Shown here piece by piece: positions 8,572-16,840 of a DNA stretch of 64,000 nt. Made by a program: the position numbers and the translations under genes. The notes beneath the pieces are model-generated. The model saw nothing but the letters and a program-made list of their open reading frames with translations. It was not told the origin of the DNA and made no database searches. How positions within the stretch are numbered: position 1 is the stretch's first letter; every line of letters starts with the position of its first letter. This stretch comes from Nucisporomicrobium flavum (lineage in GTDB: Bacteria; Actinomycetota; Actinomycetes; Mycobacteriales; Micromonosporaceae). The stretch lies in assembly GCF_016464385.1 (NCBI RefSeq), contig NZ_JADMLH010000024.1, forward strand, positions 47,927 to 111,926. Reading direction: 5' to 3'.

Positions 8572-9483
8572 TCAGGCCTCCAGCAGGTAGGAGAAGACGC
8601 TCTCCAGGGATTCGTCGGACGGGATCAGCTTGCGCAGGCGGATGCCCGAGTCCAGCGCGATCCGGGGCAGGGCGCGGGTGAAGCTGCCGTAGTCGGACGC
8701 CCGTACCGTCATGCCGGTGCCGTCGATCTCCACGCCGCTGACCGACTTCTCCGCGATCAGTGCCACCGCCAGCCGGCGGTCGTCGGACGACTGCACGGCG
8801 AAGACGTGCGGGCGGTTGGTCATCAGCCGGCGGATCCGGCGGTAGTCGCCGGACGCGGCCAGGCGGCCCGCCACGATCACCTGGACCGTGCCGGAGACCT
8901 GCTCGACCTCCTCGAGGATGTGCGAGCTGAACAGGATCGTGTGGCCGCGGTCGCCGAGGTCGTGCAGCAGCGCCATCATGTGCATGCGCTGGCGCGGATC
9001 CATGCCGTTGAACGGCTCGTCCAGCAGCAGCACCTGCGGGTTGTGCACCAGGGCCGCCGCGACCCGGGTGCGCTGCCGCATGCCCTTGGAGTACGTCTCG
9101 ATGCGGCGGTCGGCCGCCGCGGCCATCTCGACCATCTCCAGCGCCCAGTCCGTGGCCGCCTTCGGGTCCGGCAGCTTCTGCATCTTGGCCGACGCCATGA
9201 TGAACTCGCGGGCGGTCAGGAAGCCGTGCACGGCCTCGCGCTCGGCGACCAGGCCGAGCTGGCGGTAGACGGCCGGGTTGCGCCAGGTCGGGGTGCCGTC
9301 GATGGTGACCTCGCCCCGCGACGGCGCCAGGAAGCCCGCCATCATGTGCAGCACCGTCGTCTTGCCCGCGCCGTTGGGGCCGAGCAGGCCCGTCACGCCC
9401 GGGGCCAGGCTCATGCTGATGTCGTTGACGGCCACGACGTTGCCGTACCAGCGCGACACGTTCTGCAGGTCCACTGTGGTCAC
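8572..9483 (-). CDS. ABC transporter ATP-binding protein
   Basis: A 303-aa ATPase starting at a GTG (9483) that overlaps the upstream permease stop as GTGA (VTTVDLQNVSRWYGN). It shows Walker A GPNGAGKTT at about residues 35–43, signature YSKGMRQRTRVAAAL (the LSGGQ position reads YSKGM), Walker B VLLLDEPFNGMD and the switch histidine in LFSSHILEE. The extra C-terminal domain of about 90 residues, ending LESVFSYLLEA, is typical of ABC-2 exporter subunits (CcmA/DrrA group). The Q-loop region has LGLVAEREAVHGFLT. It pairs with the permease at 7860. Confidence 0.92.
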   Translation of the reverse strand: MTTVDLQNVSRWYGNVVAVNDISMSLAPGVTGLLGPNGAGKTTVLHMMAGFLAPSRGEVTIDGTPTWRNPAVYRQLGLVAEREAVHGFLTAREFIMASAKMQKLPDPKAATDWALEMVEMAAAADRRIETYSKGMRQRTRVAAALVHNPQVLLLDEPFNGMDPRQRMHMMALLHDLGDRGHTILFSSHILEEVEQVSGTVQVIVAGRLAASGDYRRIRRLMTNRPHVFAVQSSDDRRLAVALIAEKSVSGVEIDGTGMTVRASDYGSFTRALPRIALDSGIRLRKLIPSDESLESVFSYLLEA

Positions 9484-10343
9484 AGCGCGGCCACCCTCCG
9501 GTAGCGGGCGAGTAGGAGCAGCAGGCACGCCGCGATCAGCGTGACCGCCTCGATCGCGTACACGGGGCCGAAGTTGCCCACGTTCATGCCGGAGTTGGCC
9601 GTCGGGATCAGCCACTGGCCCACCCCGCTGATCAGCGTCATCGGGCTGGCGAGCCCGGCCAGCTGCTGCGCGTCCGAGGACGGCAGGATCGACAGCACGC
9701 CCACCACCGGCGTGGTCATCAGGAACACCGCGACGATGCCGCCGGCGGCGAACGCCCGCTTGCCGGTCAGCGACGCGATGAGCAGGCCGATGCCCGTGAA
9801 GAGCAACGCCCACAGCAGGCTGTAGCCCCAGCCGGGCAGCAGGTCGCCCAGCTCGTCCCAGACGTCGGACATCCCGTTCTTGGTGGTGAAGGCGGCGCCC
9901 AGGAACATGATGAACTGCGGTACGGCCAGCAGCGCCCAGATCGCGGTCACCATGGCGGCCACCTTGGCGCCCACGTAGTCGGCCGCGCGCAACGGGCGGC
10001 TGAAGTACAGCGGCAGCACGCCGGCACGCATGTCGCGGGAGACCAGCTCCGGCGCGACGATCGCGGCGAAGAAGATGATCAGCCAGCTCATCGCGTCGGC
10101 GAACCCGAGGTAGGTGAGCGGCACGATGCCCGTCTGGGAGCGGACCGCCGCGAGGATCACCGCGACCAGCGTGACGATCCCGACGACCAGCCAGGGGAAG
10201 ATCTTCGCCTTCGCGGAGCGGCCGAGGCCGAACGCGGCCCGCAGGCCGTGCACGTACATCGCGCCGAACACGGCCCCGCGGCCCAGCCGGGGACCGGTGT
10301 AGCGCTGGTACCCGATGTCATGGATGACGCTCGCCTCAGACAT
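9480..10343 (-). CDS. ABC-2 type transporter permease
   Basis: A 287-aa membrane protein. The N-terminal cytoplasmic stretch MSEASVIHDIGYQRYTGPRL is common in actinomycete exporters of this type. It is followed by about six membrane helices (IFPWLVVGIVTLVAVILA, AMSWLIIFFAAIVAPELVS, WGYSLLWALLFTGIGLLIA and so on). The coupling loop ELVSRDMRAGVLPLYFSRPL resembles the ABC-2 consensus. It overlaps the upstream ATPase gene by 8 bases and the downstream ATPase gene by 4, so the four genes are translationally linked. Substrate unknown. Confidence 0.88.
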   Translation of the reverse strand: MSEASVIHDIGYQRYTGPRLGRGAVFGAMYVHGLRAAFGLGRSAKAKIFPWLVVGIVTLVAVILAAVRSQTGIVPLTYLGFADAMSWLIIFFAAIVAPELVSRDMRAGVLPLYFSRPLRAADYVGAKVAAMVTAIWALLAVPQFIMFLGAAFTTKNGMSDVWDELGDLLPGWGYSLLWALLFTGIGLLIASLTGKRAFAAGGIVAVFLMTTPVVGVLSILPSSDAQQLAGLASPMTLISGVGQWLIPTANSGMNVGNFGPVYAIEAVTLIAACLLLLLARYRRVAAL

Positions 10344-11250
10344 CGGCGGTCTCCCTCGGTGCGAAGAGTTCGGCCACCCGGTGGCGGCGCTGGTCGAGGC
10401 GGTGCAGCGGGAGGTCCAGGTCGGCCACGGCCTGCAGGATCCGGTCGTACGTGTCCTCGCGGTCCAGCGGTACGAGCAGCAACCGCCCGTCCGCCTGCGC
10501 GGGCAGGCCCAGCCGGGTCAGCGCCTCGGCCAGCTCCTCCATGCCCTCCGACACCTCGACCGCGAGCACGTCGCTGGCCTCGGTCATCGCCGAGATCCGG
10601 TCCGCGCGCAGCAACCGGCCGCCCTCGATCGCGACCAGCGAGTCGCAGATCCGCTCGACCTCGCCGAGCAGGTGCGAGCAGACCACGACGGAGATGCCGA
10701 ACTCGGTGCCGATGCGGTGGATCAGCGCCAGCATCGCGTCGCGGCCGGCCGGGTCCAGGCCGTTCGTCGGCTCGTCCAGCAGCAGCAGGTCGGGGTCGTG
10801 CACCAGCGCCTGCGCCAGCTTCACCCGCTGCTTCATGCCCGTCGAGTAGCCGCCGATCTGCCGGTAGCGCTCCTCGTACAGGCCGACGTGGCGCAGGGCC
10901 TCGGAGGCGCGCTCGCGTGCGGCCGTCCGCGGCAGGCCGCTGATCCGCCCGAGGTGCGTCACGAACTCGGCCGCGGACACGTCCGGCGGCAGCGCGTCGT
11001 GCTCGGGCATGTAGCCGACCTTCGCGCGTACCCGGTCCGGGTCGACCGTGGGGTCGATGTCGAAGACCCTGACGCCGCCGCCGGACGGCGGGATCAGGCC
11101 CAGGAGGATCTTGATGAAGGTCGACTTGCCGGCGCCGTTGGCGCCGACCAGTCCGATGATCCCGGGCTCGACGGAGACGGTCAGGTCGTGCAGGGCGGTC
11201 ACCCGCCCGCCGTACGTCTTGGTCAACCCTTGGGTAACGATGAGGCTCAC
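10336..11250 (-). CDS. ABC transporter ATP-binding protein
   Basis: A 304-aa ATPase and first gene of the exporter operon. It shows Walker A GANGAGKST (about residues 36–44), Q-loop VGYMPEHDALPPDV, signature YSTGMKQRVKLAQAL, Walker B LLLLDEPTNGLDP, and the H-loop in VVCSHLLGEVE. The C-terminal extension of about 80 residues is the usual ABC-2 exporter regulatory tail. It is paralogous to the ATPase at 8572. The upstream lipoprotein gene at 11273 ends 22 bases before this start on the same strand, so read-through from it is possible. Confidence 0.92.
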   Translation of the reverse strand: MSLIVTQGLTKTYGGRVTALHDLTVSVEPGIIGLVGANGAGKSTFIKILLGLIPPSGGGVRVFDIDPTVDPDRVRAKVGYMPEHDALPPDVSAAEFVTHLGRISGLPRTAARERASEALRHVGLYEERYRQIGGYSTGMKQRVKLAQALVHDPDLLLLDEPTNGLDPAGRDAMLALIHRIGTEFGISVVVCSHLLGEVERICDSLVAIEGGRLLRADRISAMTEASDVLAVEVSEGMEELAEALTRLGLPAQADGRLLLVPLDREDTYDRILQAVADLDLPLHRLDQRRHRVAELFAPRETADV

Positions 11251-11272
11251 GGGGTCAGCCTAGGGAGACGTG

Positions 11273-12448
11273 TCACGTCCCGGGATCAGGTGAACCCCCG
11301 ACTCGCCCCTGAGAACCGAGGACGTGGCGCAGGGTCTGCAGGCCGGGGACCCGGACGCGGCCGCGGATGGCTCCCGAGGCGGCGTCGAGCCAGACGATCT
11401 CGTCGGTGCCGCCCGCGTAGAGCAGGTCGCCGGCGTGGTTGAGGTGCAGGCCGCGCAGCGGGGACGGGACGGTCCAGCGGCTGGTGCCGCCGCCTTCGAG
11501 GAGCGTCACGGTCCGGCCGGCGCCGAGGAACGTCCGGCTCGCGTCGAGGGCCACGGCGGCCGTCCCGGCACCCTTCGGAACGGAGATCACCGAGGTGATG
11601 GCGAGGCGGTGCGTGTCGGCGTACGCGAGGGAGCCGGAGGCCAGGTCGACGACAGCGAGGCGCCTCCCGTCCGGGTCGATGGCGATGGCGTGCGACTCCG
11701 CCGGACCCTCGCCGAACGGGTGCGGCAGATCGAGGCAGTACGCCCAGCGCTGCTCCAGGTGCAGCACATGGACGAACGCGTGCACGTCGCTGCGGGTGCC
11801 CGCGAGCAGGTTCCGGGTGTGCTGGTGGCCCGGCTGGTGTGTGTAGAGCGTGTAGAGCGTCTGGCGGTCGGGGGAGAGCACCGCCTGCCGGCCCTCGCCG
11901 CGCATCTCCTCCTCGGCGCCCGCCGGGACCGGCCTCTTGTCGCGGGTGAGCAGCGGGCTCAGGGCGCCGGTCCCGAGGTCCATCAGGCGTACGCGGTAGT
12001 GGTCCGGCGCCTCCGCGGGCAGCCATTCGAGCACGAACAACCCGAGGGTGTCCGTGGTGAACGCGTCCGCTTGGATGTTGCCGGCCACCGGGAGCCGCGT
12101 CTGGTTCTCGCCGTGGGTCACCAGCAGCGAGCCCGGCCGGCGCAGCACGCAGGCCGTACCGTCGGCCGATACGACCTCGGGTGCCCAGCCGGCTTCGAGC
12201 TGTGCGTTTGCCGCTGGTCCGGTGAGGGTGCCGTCCTTCATCGCGTAGACGAACGATCCGTCGGGGCTCACCGCGGACCGTTCGCCCCATCGACGCGTCG
12301 TCGAGCCGTCGACGGTCACCAGGCCACCGGTGGTCCGGGCGATCAGCCGGTCCGGGACCGCGGTCACCGGGGTGCGCCGGGGCGGATCGCAGGCGCTCAG
12401 GCCCGCGACGGCACCGGCGAGAATGAGCAAGTCACGCCGCGTGGTCAT
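11273..12448 (-). CDS. Lipoprotein with WD40/YVTN-like beta-propeller repeats
   Basis: A 391-aa protein starting at the ATG at 12448: MTTRRDLLILAGAVAGLSAC. It has a twin-arginine-like n-region (TRRDLL), a hydrophobic core and an LSAC lipobox with Cys20, so a surface lipoprotein, perhaps Tat-exported. The mature part has recurring blade-like strands ending in acidic or aromatic turns (VSPDGSFVYAMKDG, LSPDRQTLYTLYTH, IDPDGRRLAVVDLASG, LDASRTFLGAGRTVTLL, LDAASGAIRGRV), a beta-propeller of roughly six or seven blades. It is divergent from an ECF sigma factor and shares with it a mirror-image GGAACC promoter, so it is a strong candidate for a member of that sigma factor's regulon. Ligand or partner unknown. 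Confidence 0.82.
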   Translation of the reverse strand: MTTRRDLLILAGAVAGLSACDPPRRTPVTAVPDRLIARTTGGLVTVDGSTTRRWGERSAVSPDGSFVYAMKDGTLTGPAANAQLEAGWAPEVVSADGTACVLRRPGSLLVTHGENQTRLPVAGNIQADAFTTDTLGLFVLEWLPAEAPDHYRVRLMDLGTGALSPLLTRDKRPVPAGAEEEMRGEGRQAVLSPDRQTLYTLYTHQPGHQHTRNLLAGTRSDVHAFVHVLHLEQRWAYCLDLPHPFGEGPAESHAIAIDPDGRRLAVVDLASGSLAYADTHRLAITSVISVPKGAGTAAVALDASRTFLGAGRTVTLLEGGGTSRWTVPSPLRGLHLNHAGDLLYAGGTDEIVWLDAASGAIRGRVRVPGLQTLRHVLGSQGRVGGSPDPGT

Positions 12449-12522
12449 ACCCGGCCGACACCGCGGCCGGCGGAAAGGTTCCGGGATCCGGGAACCTCGG
12501 CGGCCCGGGCGGTGTCGGCGCT
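12449..12522. promoter_or_regulatory. Symmetric divergent ECF-type promoter
   Basis: The 74 bases between the divergent starts carry GGAACC on both strands, at 12491–12496 (plus) and 12477–12482 (minus), inside a 22-base near-palindrome (12476–12497, one mismatched pair). On each strand GGAACC is followed, after exactly 13 bases, by CGGTGTCGG (plus 12510–12518; minus 12463–12455). This fits the ECF pattern of a GGAAC –35 and a GTC-type –10. Both –10 elements end 4–6 bases before a start codon, so leaderless mRNAs are likely. Autoregulation by the adjacent sigma factor is inferred. Confidence 0.78.
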
Positions 12523-13107
12523 GTGGAGGTGTCGGGGCTGGACGAGGCAGGCGAAGTCGACGACGCGGCCGCCGTGGAGCGGGCGCGCGGTGGTGACCTG
12601 GACGCGTACGACGTCCTGGTCGCCCGCTGGACCGCGCCCGCACACCGGTTCGCCGTGCTGCTCGGCGCGGGCGCGGAGGCCGACGACGTGGTGCAGGAGG
12701 CGTTCGTGAAGGCGTACCGGCAGCTCGCGCGCTACCGGGGCGATTCGGGGTTCCGCCCGTGGCTCTTCTCGATCGTCGCCAACGAGGCCCGCAACCTGCA
12801 CCGCTCCCGCAAGCGCCGGGACGGGCTCGTGCTGCGCGCCGCCGCCAAGGAGGACCCGGCGCCCACCGATGCCGACCCCGCGGACCACGTGCTGGCCACG
12901 GAACGCCGGCAGCGCCTCGTCGACGGGATCCGCCTGCTCGACTCCCGCGAACGGGAGGTGCTGGTCTGCCGCTACTTCCTGGAGCTGTCGGAGGCCGAGA
13001 CCGCCGACACGCTCGGCGTACCGAAGGGGACGGTCAAATCACGGACGTCGCGGGCGCTGACCCGCTTGCGCTCGCTGCTGGCCGTGGAGGAGGTGCCCGG
13101 TGCCTGA
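12523..13107 (+). CDS. ECF-subfamily RNA polymerase sigma factor
   Basis: A 194-aa sigma-70 family factor. Region 2 is visible as YDVLVARWTAPAHRFAVLL, then DDVVQEAFVKAYRQLARYRG (the –10 recognition helix), and FRPWLFSIVANEARNLHRSR. Region 4 is at the C-terminus: LDSREREVLVCRYFLELS, then ETADTLGVPKGTVKSRTSRA (helix-turn-helix). No region 3 is present, as in ECF factors. The start is GTG at 12523; a second GTG at 12529 is an alternative. It overlaps the downstream gene by 8 bases. It sits beside a promoter with GGAACC motifs on both strands and so probably controls itself and the lipoprotein at 11273. The signal sensed is unknown. Confidence 0.93.
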   Translation: MEVSGLDEAGEVDDAAAVERARGGDLDAYDVLVARWTAPAHRFAVLLGAGAEADDVVQEAFVKAYRQLARYRGDSGFRPWLFSIVANEARNLHRSRKRRDGLVLRAAAKEDPAPTDADPADHVLATERRQRLVDGIRLLDSREREVLVCRYFLELSEAETADTLGVPKGTVKSRTSRALTRLRSLLAVEEVPGA

Positions 13108-13816
13108 CGACGATCCGCTGATCGCGGAACTCCGGGCCCTCGACGCGTGGCTGGACGTGCCACCGGCCGCGGACCAGCGCGCCGCCGTGCGGGCCCGGCT
13201 CGCGCCCCGGCGCCGCGCGCGGTGGATCGTCGCGGGCCTGGCGGCGCTGGTGGGGGCGGTCGGCGTGGTGGCGCCGGCCCGCGCGGCGGTGGTCGAGGCG
13301 GTCGGTGACGTCCTGCGGGTGGTCGGCATCGAGGTACGCCAGGACCGTACGCCCGGCGCGCTCCCGGCCACGCCGAGCCCGCTGCCCGGCGTCCGGATCG
13401 CCCGGCTCGACGAGGCGAAGCGGGCGGCGCTTTTTCCCGTACGCGTCCCCGCGGCGCTGGGCGTGCCGGACGAGGTGAAGCTGGCGGACCCGGATCCGGC
13501 CGGCGCCCCACGCGTCGTGACCATGACGTTCCGCGGCGGCGCGGTGCGGCTGGACCAGTTCGACGGGACGATCTCGCCGATGTTCCTCAAGGCCTCCGGG
13601 GGCAGCGCGGAGTGGACCGACGTCAAGGGCGAGGCGGCGATCTGGGTGGCCGGTCCGCACTCGGTCCGCTACGTCGACCGCCAGGGGTCGGAGCGTACGG
13701 AGACCGGCCGGCTCGCCGCGCCCACGCTGATCTGGTCCGGCGGCGTGGTCACGTACCGGCTGGAGGGCCTGGCCACGCTCGCCGAGGCGCGGGCGGCGGC
13801 GAGCGACCTGAGATGA
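13100..13816 (+). CDS. Membrane-anchored partner of the ECF sigma factor (probable anti-sigma or sensor)
   Basis: A 238-aa protein from a GTG at 13100, coupled to the sigma gene (8-base overlap). The N-terminal 45 residues are cytoplasmic and helical (IAELRALDAWLDVPPAADQR). A single membrane helix lies at about 47–65 (WIVAGLAALVGAVGVVAPA), followed by an extracytoplasmic domain of about 165 residues (KRAALFPVRVPAALGVPDEV … IWVAGPHSVRYVDRQGSE). Topology and gene order match anti-sigma factors, but the N-terminus lacks a clear HxxxCxxC zinc anti-sigma motif. The outer domain resembles the DUF4367-type sensors found on such proteins. The role is inferred from position. Confidence 0.72.
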   Translation: MPDDDPLIAELRALDAWLDVPPAADQRAAVRARLAPRRRARWIVAGLAALVGAVGVVAPARAAVVEAVGDVLRVVGIEVRQDRTPGALPATPSPLPGVRIARLDEAKRAALFPVRVPAALGVPDEVKLADPDPAGAPRVVTMTFRGGAVRLDQFDGTISPMFLKASGGSAEWTDVKGEAAIWVAGPHSVRYVDRQGSERTETGRLAAPTLIWSGGVVTYRLEGLATLAEARAAASDLR

Positions 13817-13819
13817 GAT

Positions 13820-13850
13820 GAGGCCGGGCACCACGGGGGTGCCCGGCCTC
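13820..13850. terminator. Strong hairpin between convergent genes
   Basis: GAGGCCGGGCACC, loop ACGGG, GGTGCCCGGCCTC: a 13-base perfect stem just after the sigma operon stop and 16 bases before the end of the convergent PEP carboxylase gene. There is no long T-run, which is usual for actinomycete bidirectional terminators. Confidence 0.8.
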
Positions 13851-13866
13851 TGCCCTGAGGGTCTGA

Positions 13867-16662
13867 TCAGCCGGTGTTGCGCATGCCGGCGGCGATGCCG
13901 TTGACCGTGGTGAGCAGGGCCCGCTCCAGCGCCGTGGAGTCCGACGGGGGACGGCGGGCGCCCGGTGCCGTCGGCAGCTGCCGGTCGGCGTCGCCCAGGT
14001 CGCGGTACTGCCGGAGAAGGGCGACCTGCAGGTGGTGCAGCGGCTCGAGGTACGTGTCGCGCACGTTGAGCGTCCGCGACAGCTCCGGCTGGGAGGCGAG
14101 CAGCTCCTCGTGGCCGGTGATGGCCAGGATCTCCTCGAGCGTCTTGGCGTACTCCTGCTCGATGAGGGCGAAGATCGGGTGCAGGGCCGGCGGCACCAGC
14201 GTCTCGACGTAGCGCCGGGCGATGGTGAGGTCGGTCTTCGTCAGCATCATCTCCACGTTCGAGATGAAGGTGCGGAAGAACTGCCAGTTCGCGTACATCT
14301 CGTGCAGCGCGTCGCCCTGGCCCGCCTCGCGGACCGCCGCGAGGCCGGTGCCGACGCCGAACCAGCCCGGCACGATCTGGCGGGTCTGGGTCCAGCCGAA
14401 CACCCACGGGATCGCGCGCAGGCCGCCCAGCCCGGCGTCCGCGTTCGGGCGCTTCGCCGGCCGGGAGCCGATGTTCAGCGCGCCGAGCAGCTCCGTCGGC
14501 GTCGCCGCCCAGAAGTACGCGGGCAGGTCCGGGTTCTCGACGAGCGACCGGTAGCGCCGGAAGGCGGCGCCGGAGGCGGTGTCCATGGCCGCGTCCCAGC
14601 GCACCAGCGACGCGGCGTCCACCGACGGCTCGGTGTGCAGCAGGGTCGCCTGCAGCACGGCCGCCACGGTGAGCTCGAGGTTCTCCCGGGCCAGCGCCGG
14701 CAGCGTGTACTTGTCGGAGATGACCTCGCCCTGCTCGGTGACCTTGATGGCGCCGTCGAGGGTGCCGTACGGCTGGGCCAGGATCGCCTCGTGGGTGGGG
14801 CCGCCGCCGCGCCCGACCGTGCCGCCGCGGCCGTGGAACAGGCGCAGCCGTACGCCGTGCCGGGCCGCCACGTCCCGCAGCGCGCGCTGCGCCTTGTGGA
14901 TCGACCACTGGCTGGTGGTGATGCCGGCCTCCTTGTTGCTGTCGGAGTAGCCGAGCATCACCTCCTGCAGGTCACCGCGGGCCCGGACGATCTCCCTGTA
15001 CGCCGGCAGCGACAGCATCTCGTCCAGCAGCTCGCCGCCGGCGTCCAGCTCGGCGGGGGTCTCCAGCAGCGGCACGATGCCGATCCGCGCGCGTGAGGTG
15101 TGGATGTCGATGAGCCCGGCCTCGCGGGCCAGGACCGCCGCGGCCAGCACGTCGTCCACGCCGAGGGTCATCGAGATGATGTACGACTCGATGACGTCGG
15201 CGCCGAAGCGGTCCTGCGACTCGCGGATCGTGCCGAACACGTCGAACGTCTTGCGGGCCGACTCGGTGAGCGGGACGTCCGCGGCCGCCAGCGGGCGCCG
15301 GCCGGTCAGCTCGGTGGCGAGCAGCTTGGTGCGCTCCTCGCGGCTCAGGGTGGTGTAGTCCTCGACCTCGCCGACCTGGGCGAACATCTGCGCCAGCACC
15401 TCGTGGTGCTTCTCGGCGTGCTCGCGCACGTCGAGCGTGGCGAGCTGCAGGCCGAACGCGGAGACGGCGCGGATGGCCGAGGCGACCGTGCCGACCGCGG
15501 TGAGCTGGCCGGAGTTGCGGGCCAGTGACGCGCGGATCAGCTCGAGGTCGGCGATCAGCTCGTCGCTGCCCAGGTAGTCGCGGCCCGGCACGTGGGCGGT
15601 GCCCTGGCGCAGGCGCTGCCGGGTGTTGGCCAGCTTCGCCTTCACGCAGCGGACCTTGAGGCGGTACGGCTCCTCGGCGTTCGTCCGCCGGAACCGGGGC
15701 GCCACCTCGGGCAGCGCGTCCAGGTCCGCCGCGAGGCTGGCGGAGAGGTCGAGGGAGACCCCGCGCAGCCGCCGGGACACCGACAGCTCGTCGATGAGGG
15801 CGTCCATCGCCGCCTCGGTGGCCTGGATGCCGTGCTCGTGCTGGATGATCAGCACGTCGCGGGTGACGGCCGGCGTGACGAACGGGTTGCCGTCGCGGTC
15901 GCCGCCGATCCACGAGCCGAAGGTCAGCGGGCGCGCGGTCGGGGCGGTCTCCACGCCCAGCTGGCGCAGCGTCTCGGCCAGGTCGTCGAGCACCTGCGGG
16001 GCAGCCTCGGCGTACAGGTCCTTGAGGTAGTAGACGGCGTTGCGGGCCTCGTCCGTGGGGTCCGGCCGGTCGAGGCGCAGCTCGTCGGTCTGCCAGAGCA
16101 GGTCGATGAGCTCGGCGAAGCGGCGGGTCGAGGCGGTGGTGTCCTTGGCGCCGTACAGCACGGCCGCGCTCGCCTCGGCGTCCAGGGAGTCGGCGAGCTG
16201 GCGCAACTTCGACAGGATCGAACGCCGGGCGGCCTCGGTGGGATGTGCGGTGAAGACCGGCCGTACGGCGAGCCGGCGCGCGGCGGCGGCGATCTCGTCG
16301 GCCGGCACGCCCTTCTCGGCGATCTGCTTGGCGGCCTGGTCCAGCCAGCCGCCGTCGCGGGCCCGGCGCCGGCGCAGGTCCCGGGCGCGGTGCACCTGCT
16401 CGGTGATGTTCGCCAGGTGGAAGTACGTGGAGAACGCGCGGGCCAGCTTGGTGCCGGTCGTGACGTCCATCGCGGCGAGGCGCTCGGCGGCGGCCGGGGC
16501 GTCCGCGCGCACCAGGGCGCGGACCTCCTCGACCAGGTCGAGCAGCGGCTTGCCCTCCTGCCGGGCGAGGGTCTGGCCCAGCAGCGTGCCGATCCGGCGG
16601 ATGTCCGCGCGCAGGGCGGCGTCGGGCCCGTCGGGGTCGAGCTGGCCGTGGTGGTCTGACAC
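13867..16662 (-). CDS. ppc: Phosphoenolpyruvate carboxylase
   Basis: A 931-aa enzyme that carboxylates PEP with bicarbonate to oxaloacetate, replenishing the TCA cycle in the cytoplasm. Family motifs are present in order: the catalytic histidine in VFTAHPTEAARRSILSKL, GGDRDGNPFVT, then GYSDSNKEAG, the glycine-rich FHGRGGTVGRGGGPT with the active-site arginine, and the C-terminal MRNTG ending used in allosteric binding. The start is GTG at 16662 because AAGGAG lies 8–9 bases upstream; longer in-frame starts would add non-conserved sequence. Length is normal for bacterial PEPC. It is transcribed alone, divergent from the secreted protein at 16841. Confidence 0.96.
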   Translation of the reverse strand: MSDHHGQLDPDGPDAALRADIRRIGTLLGQTLARQEGKPLLDLVEEVRALVRADAPAAAERLAAMDVTTGTKLARAFSTYFHLANITEQVHRARDLRRRRARDGGWLDQAAKQIAEKGVPADEIAAAARRLAVRPVFTAHPTEAARRSILSKLRQLADSLDAEASAAVLYGAKDTTASTRRFAELIDLLWQTDELRLDRPDPTDEARNAVYYLKDLYAEAAPQVLDDLAETLRQLGVETAPTARPLTFGSWIGGDRDGNPFVTPAVTRDVLIIQHEHGIQATEAAMDALIDELSVSRRLRGVSLDLSASLAADLDALPEVAPRFRRTNAEEPYRLKVRCVKAKLANTRQRLRQGTAHVPGRDYLGSDELIADLELIRASLARNSGQLTAVGTVASAIRAVSAFGLQLATLDVREHAEKHHEVLAQMFAQVGEVEDYTTLSREERTKLLATELTGRRPLAAADVPLTESARKTFDVFGTIRESQDRFGADVIESYIISMTLGVDDVLAAAVLAREAGLIDIHTSRARIGIVPLLETPAELDAGGELLDEMLSLPAYREIVRARGDLQEVMLGYSDSNKEAGITTSQWSIHKAQRALRDVAARHGVRLRLFHGRGGTVGRGGGPTHEAILAQPYGTLDGAIKVTEQGEVISDKYTLPALARENLELTVAAVLQATLLHTEPSVDAASLVRWDAAMDTASGAAFRRYRSLVENPDLPAYFWAATPTELLGALNIGSRPAKRPNADAGLGGLRAIPWVFGWTQTRQIVPGWFGVGTGLAAVREAGQGDALHEMYANWQFFRTFISNVEMMLTKTDLTIARRYVETLVPPALHPIFALIEQEYAKTLEEILAITGHEELLASQPELSRTLNVRDTYLEPLHHLQVALLRQYRDLGDADRQLPTAPGARRPPSDSTALERALLTTVNGIAAGMRNTG

Positions 16663-16840
16663 CGGGTCGCTCCTTTGCAAGTTCAAGACGTGCGGAGGAC
16701 GGCGCTGTCCCGACTCCCCGCGATCGTATCGGTGCCGTGCCGCGGCCGGTTGATTTGAGGCAAGTCTCATAGCGCCTTACGTCTGCTTCACACCTTTCCG
16801 GTTTACCTGAGCGCCACAAAACCTCTGGGGAGGAAAAAGC

